DNA of 64,000 nt from Uloborus plumipes (taxonomy: Eukaryota > Arthropoda > Arachnida > Araneae > Uloboridae): contig JAXGGA010000091.1 of the NCBI GenBank assembly GCA_038373865.1, positions 248,001-312,000 on the forward strand. The letters are read 5' to 3'. The notes under the pieces were generated by a model. That model was not told the origin of the DNA. It made no database searches and worked only from the letters and a program-made list of their open reading frames with translations. The translations under genes and the position numbers were made by a program. Of the stretch, positions 22,136 through 33,056 are shown in pieces. Every line of letters starts with the position of its first letter. The first letter of the stretch is position 1.

Positions 22136-23190
22136 ACCGACAAGAACATATTTTCCCCCAGCTCAAAATCTTACTTTCCAATTTTTAGTTTTCGATATTT
22201 ATTTATTTATTTATTTATTTTTGTATTCCGTTATGACTTCTTTTTGGATTTGGCGATATTTTTAGGATACATTAACTGACTTTTAATGTTTTTTTATTCC
22301 TTCTTTTAATTTAACGAGAAAGTAGGCTTAAAATGACATCTCCTAGAAATATATTTACATATTGCAAGACTTTTTTAAATTGTAATTCTAAAAACTGCAT
22401 AATCGGGATATTTTTCTTACTTGACGTATGTTTCGTTGACCATACAATCAGCACACGAATAATTGAGAGTTCAAAGCACATAACTCCCCTTGCTGTGAAA
22501 GGGATAATGCTTCATTTAATAGTGCAACGATGAAAAATGTTTAAATAGCTGGCAATCAAAAGAGCATTTCAAGTCTGACGCAGCTTCGCAATACTCTTTG
22601 CGATCGCTACGTCTTTCATTTTGCGTCCATCATTGCGCTACCGCACGAGTTTCATTCGTCCTCCCTCAAGAATCCGGGATTGCCGGATTGCTAGGACCGG
22701 TAATTTCAGAATAACAAAAATAGTTCGCCGGTCTTGAAAAATAGAGATATAAGCTCGTTCAAATATAAACATCTGAAGGGGAAAACAAAAGGGACATTCA
22801 ATAATACTTTAAATTCACAACTATGCACTATATATATATAGATTTTAATATCACATAAGCAATTGCTACGAAAAGCCACGTAAATCTATGGTGCATTTTT
22901 TCTAACACTTTATACACAGTTGAAAATTCAGGAAACTCTTATCGTAAATATTACCGTAAAATAGTGTGTTTTCAGTACAGAGAATTTGCAATGAATTTGT
23001 AAAATATAAGTAGTTACAAACAATGTAAACAAACAAAAAGCAAACAACAGCAAATATAATCCATTTAAACAATTAACAGCACACTTTATAAACAGCAAAA
23101 AATTTGCTTTCTTTCCATAACAGTACACATACTATGCGTATATAGTCACGCATGCCTAGCCTATAGCGAAATCCAAATTAAAATGCCGTT
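22136..23190. other. Intergenic DNA, nothing recognised
   Basis: No exon, inverted termini or long repeat that I can support. A somewhat GC-richer patch lies at about 22570-22740 without a frame of interest. Confidence 0.5.
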
Positions 23191-23214
23191 ACACTGTTAA
23201 AACTACAGGTTGCA

Positions 23215-23462
23215 CATCACACACTCCAGGGTCCTCCGTACCTACTACAACTCGTGGTTAACCGGGATAGGACCCTGAAGAGCGCTCTGTTCTTATTGAG
23301 CCAGACCAAGAGGGTCGAGCAAGCCCCTTGGCCCCGCACCCCCAGAGGTATCGTTTCACTTAGAGGACTTTGTGACCACGACATTTTTAACGTCCCCCAG
23401 CCACCATTAATAAAGACGGTGGATCTTTGATCGGCTGGGATCTAACCCGGGTCCCTCTGAAC
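23215..23462 (-). mobile_element. tRNA-derived SINE family 2, head-truncated copy
   Basis: Flanked by a perfect 14-bp target duplication aactacaggttgca (23201-23214, 23463-23476), the mark of LINE-driven retroposition. Oriented on the minus strand; the body matches the copies at 45980 and 58517 (ccaccgtctt, gtggctgggggac, cgatacctctgg). The A-box half of the tRNA head is missing, and the B-box region (acccgggt) is at the very edge. Confidence 0.85.
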
Positions 23463-23490
23463 AACTACAGGTTGCAGAAGGCACCTTTAA

Positions 23491-24093
23491 CCTGTTAGCT
23501 GGGTATGACGAAGTATTTCGTCATACATAAAAGCCTACAGCAATGGGAATGACGAAATATTTCGTCATACATAAAAGCCTACTGCAATGGGCATGACAAA
23601 ATATTTCGTCATACATAAAAGCCTACAGCAATGGGCATGACGAAATTTTTCGTCATGGAAATTAATCGTAATATATTGAACGCATCACGTTCTACGTTGT
23701 TCTTATCTATTAAATCTTAGAGTGGTTATATATATGCCATCATATTGTCGATGCGTCATGAATTTTCATGTTCTTGTAATCTGTAACTTGAGCGTTATTA
23801 ACGGGAAAACGGGCTCTGCATGATCTATACTTCGAGCTGCCACAATTTGAATTAATTTTAATCTGCATTTCAGTATCTTACATGTTAGTAATAACTTTCT
23901 GATTTGAATATTCTTATTGTGAATTTCAGTGTTTTATATTTTTTATTAGTAATAAATTTATGATTTAAGTACTTTTTGGTTACTGTTTGAGGTGCGATAT
24001 TACTTACTGAGGTGTGATATTACTTAATCGCTGCGAAAAAAAAGTCCCCATTGTGAAACGAGTTGAGCAATAGCTAATTCCCCGGTTAACAGG
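23491..24093. mobile_element. 603-bp TTAA-flanked MITE with 44-bp tandem repeats
   Basis: TTAA at 23487-23490 and 24094-24097. Ends cctgttagctggg and ccccggttaacagg are imperfect inverted repeats. About four units of a 44-bp repeat fill 23505-23660, each opening with the palindrome atgacgaaatatttcgtcat. The TTAA target suggests piggyBac-type mobilisation. No transposase. Confidence 0.75.
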
Positions 24094-24627
24094 TTAAGAA
24101 TAAAACGTTGCATCAAAAGCATCACCTCCTGAAGGGTGAAAATTGACTCCGTATGGTACCTTGAAGGTGCCATTTGGCTCGTTAGGGTGCCATGAATTGC
24201 CCGTGGTCTGTCATAAGACACACATAGGGTGCCACATGGAGCCAAACGGCACCGCTGGTGCTGCAAACGTTTCACCCTTAACGCTGCCTTGTGCACTAGC
24301 GAGTGTGCACACTGAGGGATGCCGTTTGTCTCCGTGCCTCCCCATGGCTCACCCATGGCACCCTAAGTAGCACCATAAGGAACCTTAGAGAGTCAAGTGT
24401 GCCCCCTCAAGGGGTGCCGCTGGTGTTGCAACGTTCCACCCTTAAAGGTGCCTTGTGCACTAGCGGTACCCCTGAGGGGTGCCATTTGGCTCCGTGTGGC
24501 ACCCCATGTGAGACCCATGGCACCCTAAGGAGCCACAGAGATTCAAGTGTCACCCTTCGGAGGTACCGCTGGAGCTGCATCATTTGACCCTTAAAGGTGC
24601 CTAGTGCAACCTGTAGTTTTTACAGTG

Positions 24628-25044
24628 TACAGCAGTATAATTTATAATAAAAAGGTAAATAATGCACTGTGGAACACAAAAGGGAAATAAATTCGCTGTA
24701 TTATGATTTCGCTGCAAACGAGCGTGATTCTTCATTAATTAAAAATGACATTAAGTATCACCAGAGCCAGTAACGACATAACATTTGATGTCAAAAATTA
24801 GTCAATGTATTAGTGAGTTACATATTTAACTTTACTATATAGAGAAATAGTTAAAATATTAAAAAAATGAAATACAGATATTTTTAGACCAAGTTTTTTT
24901 CATTAACACAAGTAATATGTAAAATAATTTTCTCACGCAATGTCAAAAAAAAAAAAAGCAAAATAAGTACTGTTTTGTACTGATGACTAGCATAACACAC
25001 ACAGGGTTATTTAGAGATTCAAAATATGTGTTTCAACAGGAATA
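24628..25044. other. AT-rich spacer, nothing recognised
   Basis: No gene or paired termini seen. A short poly-A tract lies at about 24945-24957. Confidence 0.5.
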
Positions 25045-25272
25045 CCGTAAAGTCGGGTTACTTGGACCCTAAGGGGTTACTTGAGCCCATTACAGTAAAA
25101 TGATAAAATCTAGGTTTGGTACTTATTAGTTGAAGACTTGCACGTAGTTCCTCGTTTCTCCTCTAGGTAGAAGCACTCTGCTGTCTCTAATGCTAGTACC
25201 AAACCCAGATTTTATCATTTTACTGTGGGCTCAAGTAACCTCCTTGTGGGTCCAAGTAACCCGACTTTACGG
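25045..25272. mobile_element. 228-bp foldback MITE
   Basis: TA (25043-25044, 25273-25274) flanks ccgtaaagtcgggttacttg and its complement. The arms pair for about 90 bp, including ccaagtaacc, gctcaagtaac and aaatgataaaatctrggttt. No coding region. Confidence 0.82.
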
Positions 25273-25681
25273 TACATTAAATAAGATTCATATATACAAG
25301 AACATTAAATAAATCTTTGGTATAAAACAGCAGTTAACATTCACTGATACAAGTTCAGTACCGATCACTTTATTTAAGTACAGAGTGGTTATCATCAAAC
25401 GCTCCCATTTTGAACCTTTTGATCAGAATGACTTGAAATTTCGCCAAAACAGTCTTGACGCCAAGGGCGTCACGTTGGGCGAAGGGGAAAAGTAATTCCA
25501 AAACGCTCCGATAGAAGAAGAACAGTTTACGTTCGACATCAACGTTAAAATATTTTCAAATTAATTTTATTCTTGTTAATATTATTTAAAAACTATGAAA
25601 TGTGTTTTACTCATGAGTATACTCTTGAATTTAACTGTTTTCAAAATTAAAATGCGAAGCTTTCAATGATTTTTACTTTCT

Positions 25682-26750
25682 TCTATATCTAATATATAGA
25701 AGAAAGTATTGGTTTCGTGAAAATTTTCGAATGTCGAATTTTGACGGATTTGCACGTTTTGAGGTGCGCTGAGTCCATTTCGACCATTTTTGGAAAATGT
25801 CTGTCTGTGTGTGTGTGTGTCTGTGTGTGAGTCTGTATGTGTGTGACCAGTTTTTGTGGCCGCGCTAGAGCAAAAACTACTGAATGAAATCGAACAAAAA
25901 TTTTTGCACATATGTACCACCATGTGAACTGGTGCACCTGACTTTTTTTAGCGAATTCCTCCAAGGGGGGTGGAGCAATCGCACGTGTTCTGCGCGGGGG
26001 TGATTGCTATATCTCTGGAAGTAACCGGCGGAATCAAACGAAAATTGGTCCATATGTAGACCCTACTGAGTACAGGTGCTGATTCAATTTGTTTGTCAAT
26101 ATCTCGAAGGGGGGTGGAGCAATCGCACGTGTTCTGCACGAGGGTGACTGCTATATCTCAAGAAGTAACCGGCGGAATCAAACGAAAATTGGTCCATAGG
26201 TAGACCCTATTGAGTACAGGTGCTGATTCAATTTGTGTGTCAATATCTCAAATGGGGGTGGAGCAATCAAAAGTGCTTATTTTGTCATTGCACCTCCTGT
26301 ATCTCGGGAAATATTGCTGCGATTTAAATGAAATTTGGAATAACACTAACCCAATATGGAAGCAAGCATCGATTAAATTTTGGCGCCAATCGCCCCAGGG
26401 GGAGGGTGGGGTGATTTTTGCGCTTAGTCAGCAATGCGAAAAATTAATTCATTAAGAAATCGCTTTCACGCTATTTAATTATCAAAACAGCTGAAAACTT
26501 TCAATGATTTGAAATTTTTAACTGTTGCCAATTTCTTTTTACTAACAAAAAAAAATGTTTGCAATTAATCTAAACAAGGCTTTTGCAATGATTACCGATT
26601 TCACTCATTAATTCTGCATTTGCAGGATTATTACGATAATTGGGAAATTGGAGCTGTTTCCAATTATTCGGGCGAGTACGTATTTTATTTTGTAACTGGA
26701 ATTCATATGATAGATATAGAAGAAAGTTTCGTGACGGCCACGACAGCTAG
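25682..26750 (+). mobile_element. Helitron-like element with 144-bp repeats and a TG tract
   Basis: The right end reads tcgtgacggccacgacag then CTAG with T following: a 5-bp stem hairpin (tcgtg/cacga) a few bases before CTAG, as in Helitron 3' ends. The left end around tctatatctaatatatag is TC-initial, but the base before it is T, so the 5' border is less sure. Inside are a tgtgtg tract (25800-25850) and a unit of 144 bp, with tggagcaatc starting at 25971, 26115 and 26259. No helicase frame, so non-autonomous. Confidence 0.55.
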
Positions 26751-26991
26751 TTAACTGGGGAGTCGATTTTACTTAATTGTGTATTTACGTCCCACACCAA
26801 CTCTTTAAATTATTTCAATTGCTATTTTAGGGGACTAGCTTTAACAATTATCATGGCTGGCCTTATACTGTGTAATGCAGGAAGTATTTTTTACATCAGT
26901 TGAATTATTTGGAAAAAGTTTATGCTTGGTAAGTGGAATCAAAACTGAGAAATTCGTCTTCATTTTTTACGTCCGACACCATAGAATACCA

Positions 26992-27051
26992 TACAGATTA
27001 GGATTGCATTAATGTCCCATCTATGTGACATTAATGCAATCCTAATCTGTA
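26992..27051. repeat. Perfect 25-bp inverted repeat with 10-bp loop
   Basis: The left arm 26992-27016 (starts tacagattaggattgc) is exactly complementary to 27027-27051. The loop is ccatctatgt. A transcript from either strand would fold into a 60-nt hairpin with no mismatch. Pairing stops abruptly outside the arms. It could be the remnant of a small foldback element or an unusual hairpin RNA source. The size resembles a miRNA precursor, but perfect pairing of both arms is not typical of one. Confidence 0.9.
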
Positions 27052-27164
27052 AAGTGTATATTTCATTACGCTCCTCTTTTTCTCTTGTCAAAATCATTGT
27101 TTTCATTGCAACATGTAATTTTTTGGAAATCTGAAATATTTTGTTTCCTTTTGACAAGCAACAT

Positions 27165-27560
27165 TTCCGTTGTTTAACGAATTACTTTAGTTGGCTTTTC
27201 CCTTAAATTAGTTAGTGAACGTCATCTATGGGCTGATTTTGGAACAATTTTTTTCCTTGGCCAAAATGATCGTTGCCACTGCAACACGTAGCTTTTAGTA
27301 AATCTTTGAAACCTCTTGTTTCCTTTCGCCTAGAAACAAAACGAATCTTTTTAATTGGTTTTTCTCCTTAAGTTTCTCCGGTTGCGTTATTTGTCGGCAC
27401 ATTTTCGAACTCTTGTTCGTAATCCCTCGGAATCCCTTGTTTGCTCCAAACTAACATGTCCGTGTTTAACGAATCCCTTTAGTAGGTTTTCCTTTTTGAA
27501 TTACTCGGACAGTGCCATCTGTCGGCCCATCTTGGAACTATTTCTACCCTTCGCCAAACC
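27165..27560. repeat. Degenerate tandem repeat, about three units
   Basis: Units share tttaacgaatyyctttagt, ggttttccctt, then gccatctgtcggcccat and ttggaactatttt, each with substitutions. Period is roughly 130-150 bp. No coding signal. Confidence 0.55.
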
Positions 27561-29114
27561 AAATCCCATGACTTCACTCATCTGGTGAAATATTGAGTCA
27601 TTCTGACCAGTATATTTTAAATGAGGGCGTTGGAACCAGTCCCTTCAACTACAATCACTCCGGAACTATCTCAAAGTTAGAATGGTATCTAATCATACAA
27701 ATTGGAAATGCACTCTATTCTGGAGTTATACTTCATTAAGACGCAACATATAACGTGTAAAAGACAGAAAGCAGGATCAAAATTCTGAAAGTTTTAAAGA
27801 CGGAAGATAGGATTAAAGTGCGGAAAGCTTCTGGGAGATTCCACGAAATGACCGGCAGTGTGTTCCTCACGCAACACTCACACATATTTCATTTAAAGTA
27901 GTTGCTTTAAAAGGTAATGGGTCATTCCATAGAAATGTCAACCTCAACCGAAGAAAAAAAAAATAACCGAAGTGAAAAAAGAATTTAAAAAAAAATAAAT
28001 AAATTTCAATCATACATTATAAGAAGTTAAGAAAAATTAAAAAAGTATTGTAATTATGGCTGTGATTAGCCATAATAAATAGTTTGTAGGCTGTTTACTG
28101 CTAGTTTTTCGATTGTTTCGTTAGTCACACTCCATCTTGAGTTTAAGTGACACTTAAGACTAAAAAAAAAAAAAAGATTTAATAAATGTGTCTTATGCTT
28201 TCAAAAGCCTATTTTTCAACACATTTTTCAAATATATCATTCAATTTTTAACACTTGCTTAACTTTGAGAAATTTTTGCCTCCCAACATGAGCATTCATT
28301 TTCAGGGTTGCAAAAATGTAACGTTAGTTACGCTGCTATTTTGGTTGAAAAAATATCTACTGTTTTACATTCTTAGCAGTAATGATAAATGTACATTGTA
28401 AATCCACCAGCATAACTAAAAATTATTTTTTTATTTTTTTAAGTTACAAGTAAAAACAGTTACAAAATCAGCTCTGAATATTACGTTAGTCACTATGGAA
28501 TGACCCTAATGAACAAAGTTTTTTGCCCGAGAACTCTCTCGCCGGATTCTGGGTTCTCAAGGGGTCACAGTACATTAATTACGATTTTCTTACATTTACA
28601 CAACAGATGTTATTCTTTGAAACTTTTGTTTTGACGCGTATTTAACAAACAAAAATTTACTTTCAAGCATTGAAAATTTCGCCCACTTTTTTTTGAAAAA
28701 TTTAAGAAAATTTTATTGTTTTAAAAACTCTAAGGCTCTTTTGTTTTCGCACTTATTTCAAAATTTCCCTTGGAGAAATGATCACAAGGGTCACCCCTAA
28801 AAATCTGTGCACTCATTTTTGTATATATTGATTTGAAAATATTTTGTGAACTTTAATGTAAAAAATCGTAAAAAATTATTAGAAAATTTTGCTTTCAGAG
28901 GTTTAACAAGCTTTAAAACATTTTAATACTTTATAAAATGCTTATTCAACGCATAGTTTTGTTAAGTATATTATCCTGAATGCAAAAAATATCGTTTTAA
29001 AGCTGTATCTTTCATAGAAAAAAATCCTCAGCGATTCTAGTAACATGGAAACACTAAAAACGGATCATCGAGAAAAAGTACATTAAAGTTAAGGTATTCT
29101 AATTACACATTTAG

Positions 29115-29310
29115 CTACCAGTTTTTTTTTGGCTCTCTTTGAACTATAAGAGGATTTTTGCCTCCAACTCGATTACTTTCGTATTCCATGCTGATGAGTG
29201 CATAATAAGCACAAAACTGCAGTCCATGGATCGAAATAACCAATTTGGCGGTGTATTGCATGTTCTTGCCCTTGCTTAGGGGCGGTTAATCACTGCTTTT
29301 TATACCTTAA
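29115..29310 (+). repeat. Dispersed repeat shared with 60868-61052
   Basis: The two stretches share ctctttg.actataagagg, atttttgcctc, ttccatgctgatga, aaactgcagtc and ttgcat in order, on the same strand. No termini identified. Confidence 0.65.
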
Positions 29311-29439
29311 AGTTTCGCTTTTCCATTAGAACACAAAGCGTACATGCCCTTAAGTCACTTTAAATAACTTTTACTTTTGAAATAAGCAATAAAACGTTTT
29401 TGGTCGTTCGGTCATTTTTGAGGTACTGTGACCCCATAA

Positions 29440-29809
29440 TCCTTTGATGGTTATGAACGAGTTCAGCTCGCAATCGAATCGTGCTTCATAATGCGCGCAA
29501 ACGAGTTCCGCTCGGGAGCAAGATTTTGACCGAAATGGTTAGTAGCGAGCACTACTTGCTTAGTGAAATTTTCCCCAATGCATGCTGACTTCATTCGCCA
29601 TTATTATTCAGCACTGATGTACTGTACTATAAATACTTTAAGAAATTTTTAAAACGCACTAGGCGAGCGATCTACGGCATCGCCAGAGAGAGGTGACATT
29701 TTCGGAAGAACGGCGGGGGAAAACAGCTGCCACTTTCGACTACTGTTTACTCCTAATGCTGCGCGAATTAAGTAAACGGAAACTGCTCATTTCCATAACC
29801 GTCAAAGGG
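29440..29809. mobile_element. 370-bp piggyBac-like MITE (left end decayed)
   Basis: The right end cataaccgtcaaaggg abuts TTAA (29810-29813), and the left end cctttgatggttatg is its complement with mismatches. The left TTAA is degraded to ataat. The interior is GC-richer (gcgcgcaaacgagttccgc) but not coding. Confidence 0.5.
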
Positions 29810-29813
29810 TTAA

Positions 29814-30675
29814 CCAACAAATGTCGTTCATCACTCTTTAAAATCACTATGCTTTAACGAAATACATGAGCGTCACGTATTGGACAGCTCTTCCGAGGAA
29901 CAGCCCTCCTGCGAAATGCAGATGGGTTGGCAACTTTGCACGCGTTCCGTCAGAAACAAAAACACGGTACAGATATAATTCAACCGCGACGAGATGGCCG
30001 GTGTCAATTAAATGAGAAAACGAGTCCATTCCTTAAAATAGGTAGATTTTCTACCCATTCAAATTCCTCTTTCAGTTGTGAATCCCATTCCTCAATTTTC
30101 ATCTGAGTATCATCCCTTCCTAAAAATGGACAATCCTGAAAAAAGGAGGAGTCATAAGCCATCTCTGCGAAGTTGAATTATAGCTCTATTCTATCACGAG
30201 GTGCGTCAAAGAGAACTTAGAAACATCAGGTCTGAACAGTAACAACAAGAACTGGATAAATATCTCACTGAAAACATACAACGGCCACAGGTGAACAAAA
30301 TTGGAAATAAAACGACGTCCACACGTGAGGGAACAACGGGTTGAGATCCTCCCTCCGTCAAAGGCAGATATGTGTGTGTGTGTGGTGAGTAGCGTTGGCA
30401 CTTGGATGTTCACGTGGAAGTGGTCCTGCAAAATCGAAAGAGGGGTGAGCTCGCTTTTCATGAATACGGAAGAATAAGCCAGCAGATGGCACAGTTAAAA
30501 TCATTAACTTCGTGCAGAAGATGAATAAAAGCATTTACAACTTTTAGAAGCACAAATGAACCGATCGAAAAGGCGTGCTAGTTTTGAATGCAATTGTTCT
30601 ATCTATTTTGTTATGTTTTTTTAAACAGAAAATTTGGTATGGACCCCACACCCTTTTCCCTCCACCCCCCCCCCC
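29814..30675. other. Intergenic DNA, nothing recognised
   Basis: No gene or element boundaries that I can support. A tg tract lies at about 30370-30383 and a C run at about 30665-30676. Confidence 0.45.
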
Positions 30676-31396
30676 ACTTCCTTTTACAAGTAAATTTCTT
30701 AATAGATGCCTGCCTTAAGTGTTAAAACAGTGCTTGGAGTGAGCAAGCTAACAATTCAAACATTTACACCCCTAGTTTGCCACGAAACAGTGCAAAAAAA
30801 ATTTTTTTTTGATTAAAAAAGATTAATTTTCTAAATATCGCCGATTTTACCATCATTCAATGGATTTTTCGCAAAATATCGCCAAATTGAACCCAAATTC
30901 AAAAAATTATTTTTTCGCCAAATTTGTCGCCAACTTGGCGTCAAACACTTGGCGATCAAAAGTTTGGTGATATATCGCCAAGTGGTCTCGTCAATTCATA
31001 TCACTTAAGTCTGCATTGAAATTAACACTGATTTACCCCCAAAAAGGGGTGAAACACCCCCTTGGCAACATTCGAATGCAACTACAAGGGGAGGTGCACA
31101 ACTAGAGCCTCCTCAGAGCCTACATACCAAACTAGAAGCTTCTACGGCATATAGTTTTTGAGGTATACGACATACATATACACATACATACAGACGTCAC
31201 AAGAAAACTCGCGGGATTAACTGTTGGTTGGGGGTGGTTGAAAAGTAATTTTCGGCTGGTTATACGTTGGTAGGCCGACAGGTCGAAAAAACGGCTCAAC
31301 ATTTATTCGGGGGTGAGCAAACCCAAAATTTTCACCCAAATTTAAGTGATTTTTTTTTCGCGATCACAATACTTCATTTACTTCGTAAAAGGAAGT
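30676..31396 (+). mobile_element. ACTTCCTTTTAC element, copy 1
   Basis: Bounded by acttccttttac and its complement gtaaaaggaagt. The interior has a cluster of cgccaacttggcg palindromes, then gtctgcattgaaattaacac, ccccttgg, acagacgtcac and a ttcgggggtgag block. Two more copies in the same orientation lie at 57593 and 62911. No coding region; superfamily not determined. The matching first bases upstream (tttggtatggacccc) suggest that the true 5' border may lie slightly further left. Confidence 0.7.
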
Positions 31397-31972
31397 AAAA
31401 AGTAAATAAATAAATAAAAAGGAAAAGGAAAAAACATTTACTGCAATTAATTTTTATAACGAATGATGGTGAGCACCAGTGAATAAGCAACACTGGAAAC
31501 ACTACAATAGTTCAAACTATGCAGATTCAGTCAGTTGACACCTGCTTAATTCGACAGATTTCCGCAGTCCCATGCGGGGTGTCGAGTTACTAGGGTTCCA
31601 CTGTGGATGTGGAGCTCAGAAGACAACACTGCCGAGCTAAGTGCAAAAGTGGTACCTGTAGTCGAGCTAAAACTGAGATATTACTCCTTAAAGTTTTGCT
31701 CCACCATGTATTTGATTCAGATGAAACTTTTTTAGATTTTTTTAAAAAATATTTCTCATTCTCAAATGACCATAAATCTTTGTATTTAGGTAAAATACGT
31801 TCCAGAGAGCCACCTGGTGGCGAAAAATCAATTCTGTTTAAAAGTGCAGATACGACTTTTGTGCTTAGCAAATACAGGTCAATACAATAAAAGTTTTACT
31901 AACAATTGCCAATAAGAACCAAAATATAAAGATAATACGAGATCATAAAGGGAAAAGAGAGAGAGCGCGTAC
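31397..31972. other. Spacer 3' of the last recognised kinase exon
   Basis: The terminal kinase exon could lie here or further left, but no convincing acceptor plus short C-terminal frame was found. A Tigger-like terminus (ccactg at about 31597-31602 after tagggtt) is present without a clear partner. Confidence 0.4.
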
Positions 31973-32127
31973 CCCTTGATCCTGTCCATGATGGTGCGCA
32001 TGCGCCTCTGTCCGTTGAGGCTGGGCACGAGCCTCCTGAGCACCTCCTTCACGAAGGAATCGGAGAAGCCGGGACTCGAGGCCTCGGCCGCTGCCAACGC
32101 CTCGCGGACCTCCTCCCCCTGCTGCAG
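31973..32127 (-). CDS. GckIII: Kinase exon 8: C-terminal CCM3-binding region
   Basis: The acceptor ctctggttcag lies above 32127 and the likely donor gtacgc starts at 31972 on the minus strand. It encodes LQQGEEVREALAAAEASSPG, then FSDSFVKEVLRRLVP and QRRMRTIMDRIK, and ends with two bases of a codon. The AEASSPGFSD block aligns with AEAACPGITD of human STK26. Human proteins stop soon after this segment, so only a few residues should remain. The donor is not strong, and reading through it would add about 33 codons of non-conserved sequence before a stop, a less likely alternative. Confidence 0.85.
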
Positions 32128-32243
32128 CTGAACCAGAGAAATGAGTTATCAGAGGGCAAAACAACATTCAGTCATCGAATTAATGGACATGGCCGACCAC
32201 ACATGAGGAGGCACGATGAGTCGTTCAGAACCAAAACCAGTTA

Positions 32244-33006
32244 AGCATTATTCACCATACGACCGATCCAGCCGTCCGGACCGATTTTTTTGCTGCGAAA
32301 CAGGTTTTCGGAATCCGTTGCCATGACAGCACGCCGAATCATCGGCTTCCGTCACCGTTCTAGAATGCTGGATGTCGTCGGAGACGACGGACATCCGGTC
32401 TTTTGGTAGCGATTTCATTGGCTCTCGCTCGATGCTCGTGCTTTATAATTTGTGGGGAAATAGCGTCACGTGACTTTTGGGCGGAGCTAGTGGGAATGCT
32501 CGAAATTTATTCCCTCCGTCCATCACGTCCGCAAAACCACTTCGTTCGGACAGAACGGTCGCAATCTTTGAGCGCACTTTTAACGAAAACTGTGGCGACC
32601 TGAAAGATGATGCCCATTAGTGAACAAAGTATAAAAAGAACTGAAGAAAGTGACGGACGTGAAGATAAAAAAGGGCCGTTCACATTACGACCGTTCCGTC
32701 CGAACGAAGTGATTTTTCGGACGTAACGGACGGAGATGAAAACTTTCGAGCATTCGCGCTAGCTCCGTCCGAAAGTCACGTGATGCTATTGCCCCACTAA
32801 TTATAAAGCACGCGCACCTGGCGAGAGGCAATGAAGTCGCTACCAAAAAACCGATCGTCTGCCGACTCCGACGACATCCAGCATTCTAGAACGGCGACGG
32901 AAGCCGATGGTTCGGCGTGCTGTCATGGCAACGGATTCCGAAAACCTGTTTCGCAGCGAAAAATTCGGTTCGGACGGCCGGATCGGTCGTAGTGTGAATA
33001 GCGCTT
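32244..33006. mobile_element. Two inverted PIF/Harbinger-like MITE copies
   Basis: The right copy (about 32675-33006) runs from gggccgttcacattacgacc to its complement ggtcgtagtgtgaatagcgct. The left copy (32244-32567) is the same sequence reversed, so the pair forms arms of about 325 bp around a 107-bp spacer. Shared inner blocks are gttgccatgacagca, gcattctagaa and agtcacgtga. TTA/TAA next to the ends and GGG..TTCACA termini suggest PIF/Harbinger. It lies in the last recognised kinase intron. Confidence 0.65.
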
Positions 33007-33056
33007 AAGACAAGGAGACGGAGAGAAGAGGCCGGTCTGTCACCGCCAAGAAGGTA

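Larger units (their letters stand above)
23192..24627. mobile_element. GGTGCC-family MITE with two nested insertions
   Basis: TA at 23190-23191 and 24628-24629 flank ends cactgttaaaactacaggt and the complement of acctgtagtttttacagtg. The right half (about 24110-24615) repeats a module built from cccttaaaggtgccttgtg, ctcaggggtgcc and tggctccgtgtggcacc, with mirrored copies. Its left end was hit by a SINE (23215-23462) and then, at a TTAA, by another MITE (23491-24093). The same family has a 189-bp relative at 16971-17159. Confidence 0.75.
26751..29114. other. Intergenic DNA with a hairpin and a degenerate tandem repeat
   Basis: Apart from the hairpin at 26992-27051 and the repeat at 27165-27560, I see AT-rich sequence without frames of interest. 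Short A runs at about 27950 and 28160. Confidence 0.5.

Noticed and set aside
23505..23660. CRISPR-like direct repeats
   Set aside because: The 44-bp units are contiguous with no unique spacers, and the DNA is eukaryotic and inside a MITE.
25663..25964. Frames rich in His-Thr-Asp repeats
   Set aside because: Translations of the TG microsatellite on the opposite strand.
26992..27051. Calling the hairpin a miRNA gene
   Set aside because: Perfect complementarity without bulges is atypical for animal pre-miRNAs, and expression data are absent.
31879..31972. Read-through C-terminus of the kinase (about 33 codons after IMDRIKG)
   Set aside because: The added residues are hydrophobic, AT-rich and unlike the family; a donor-like gtacgc sits at the point where conservation ends. 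Kept only as an alternative.
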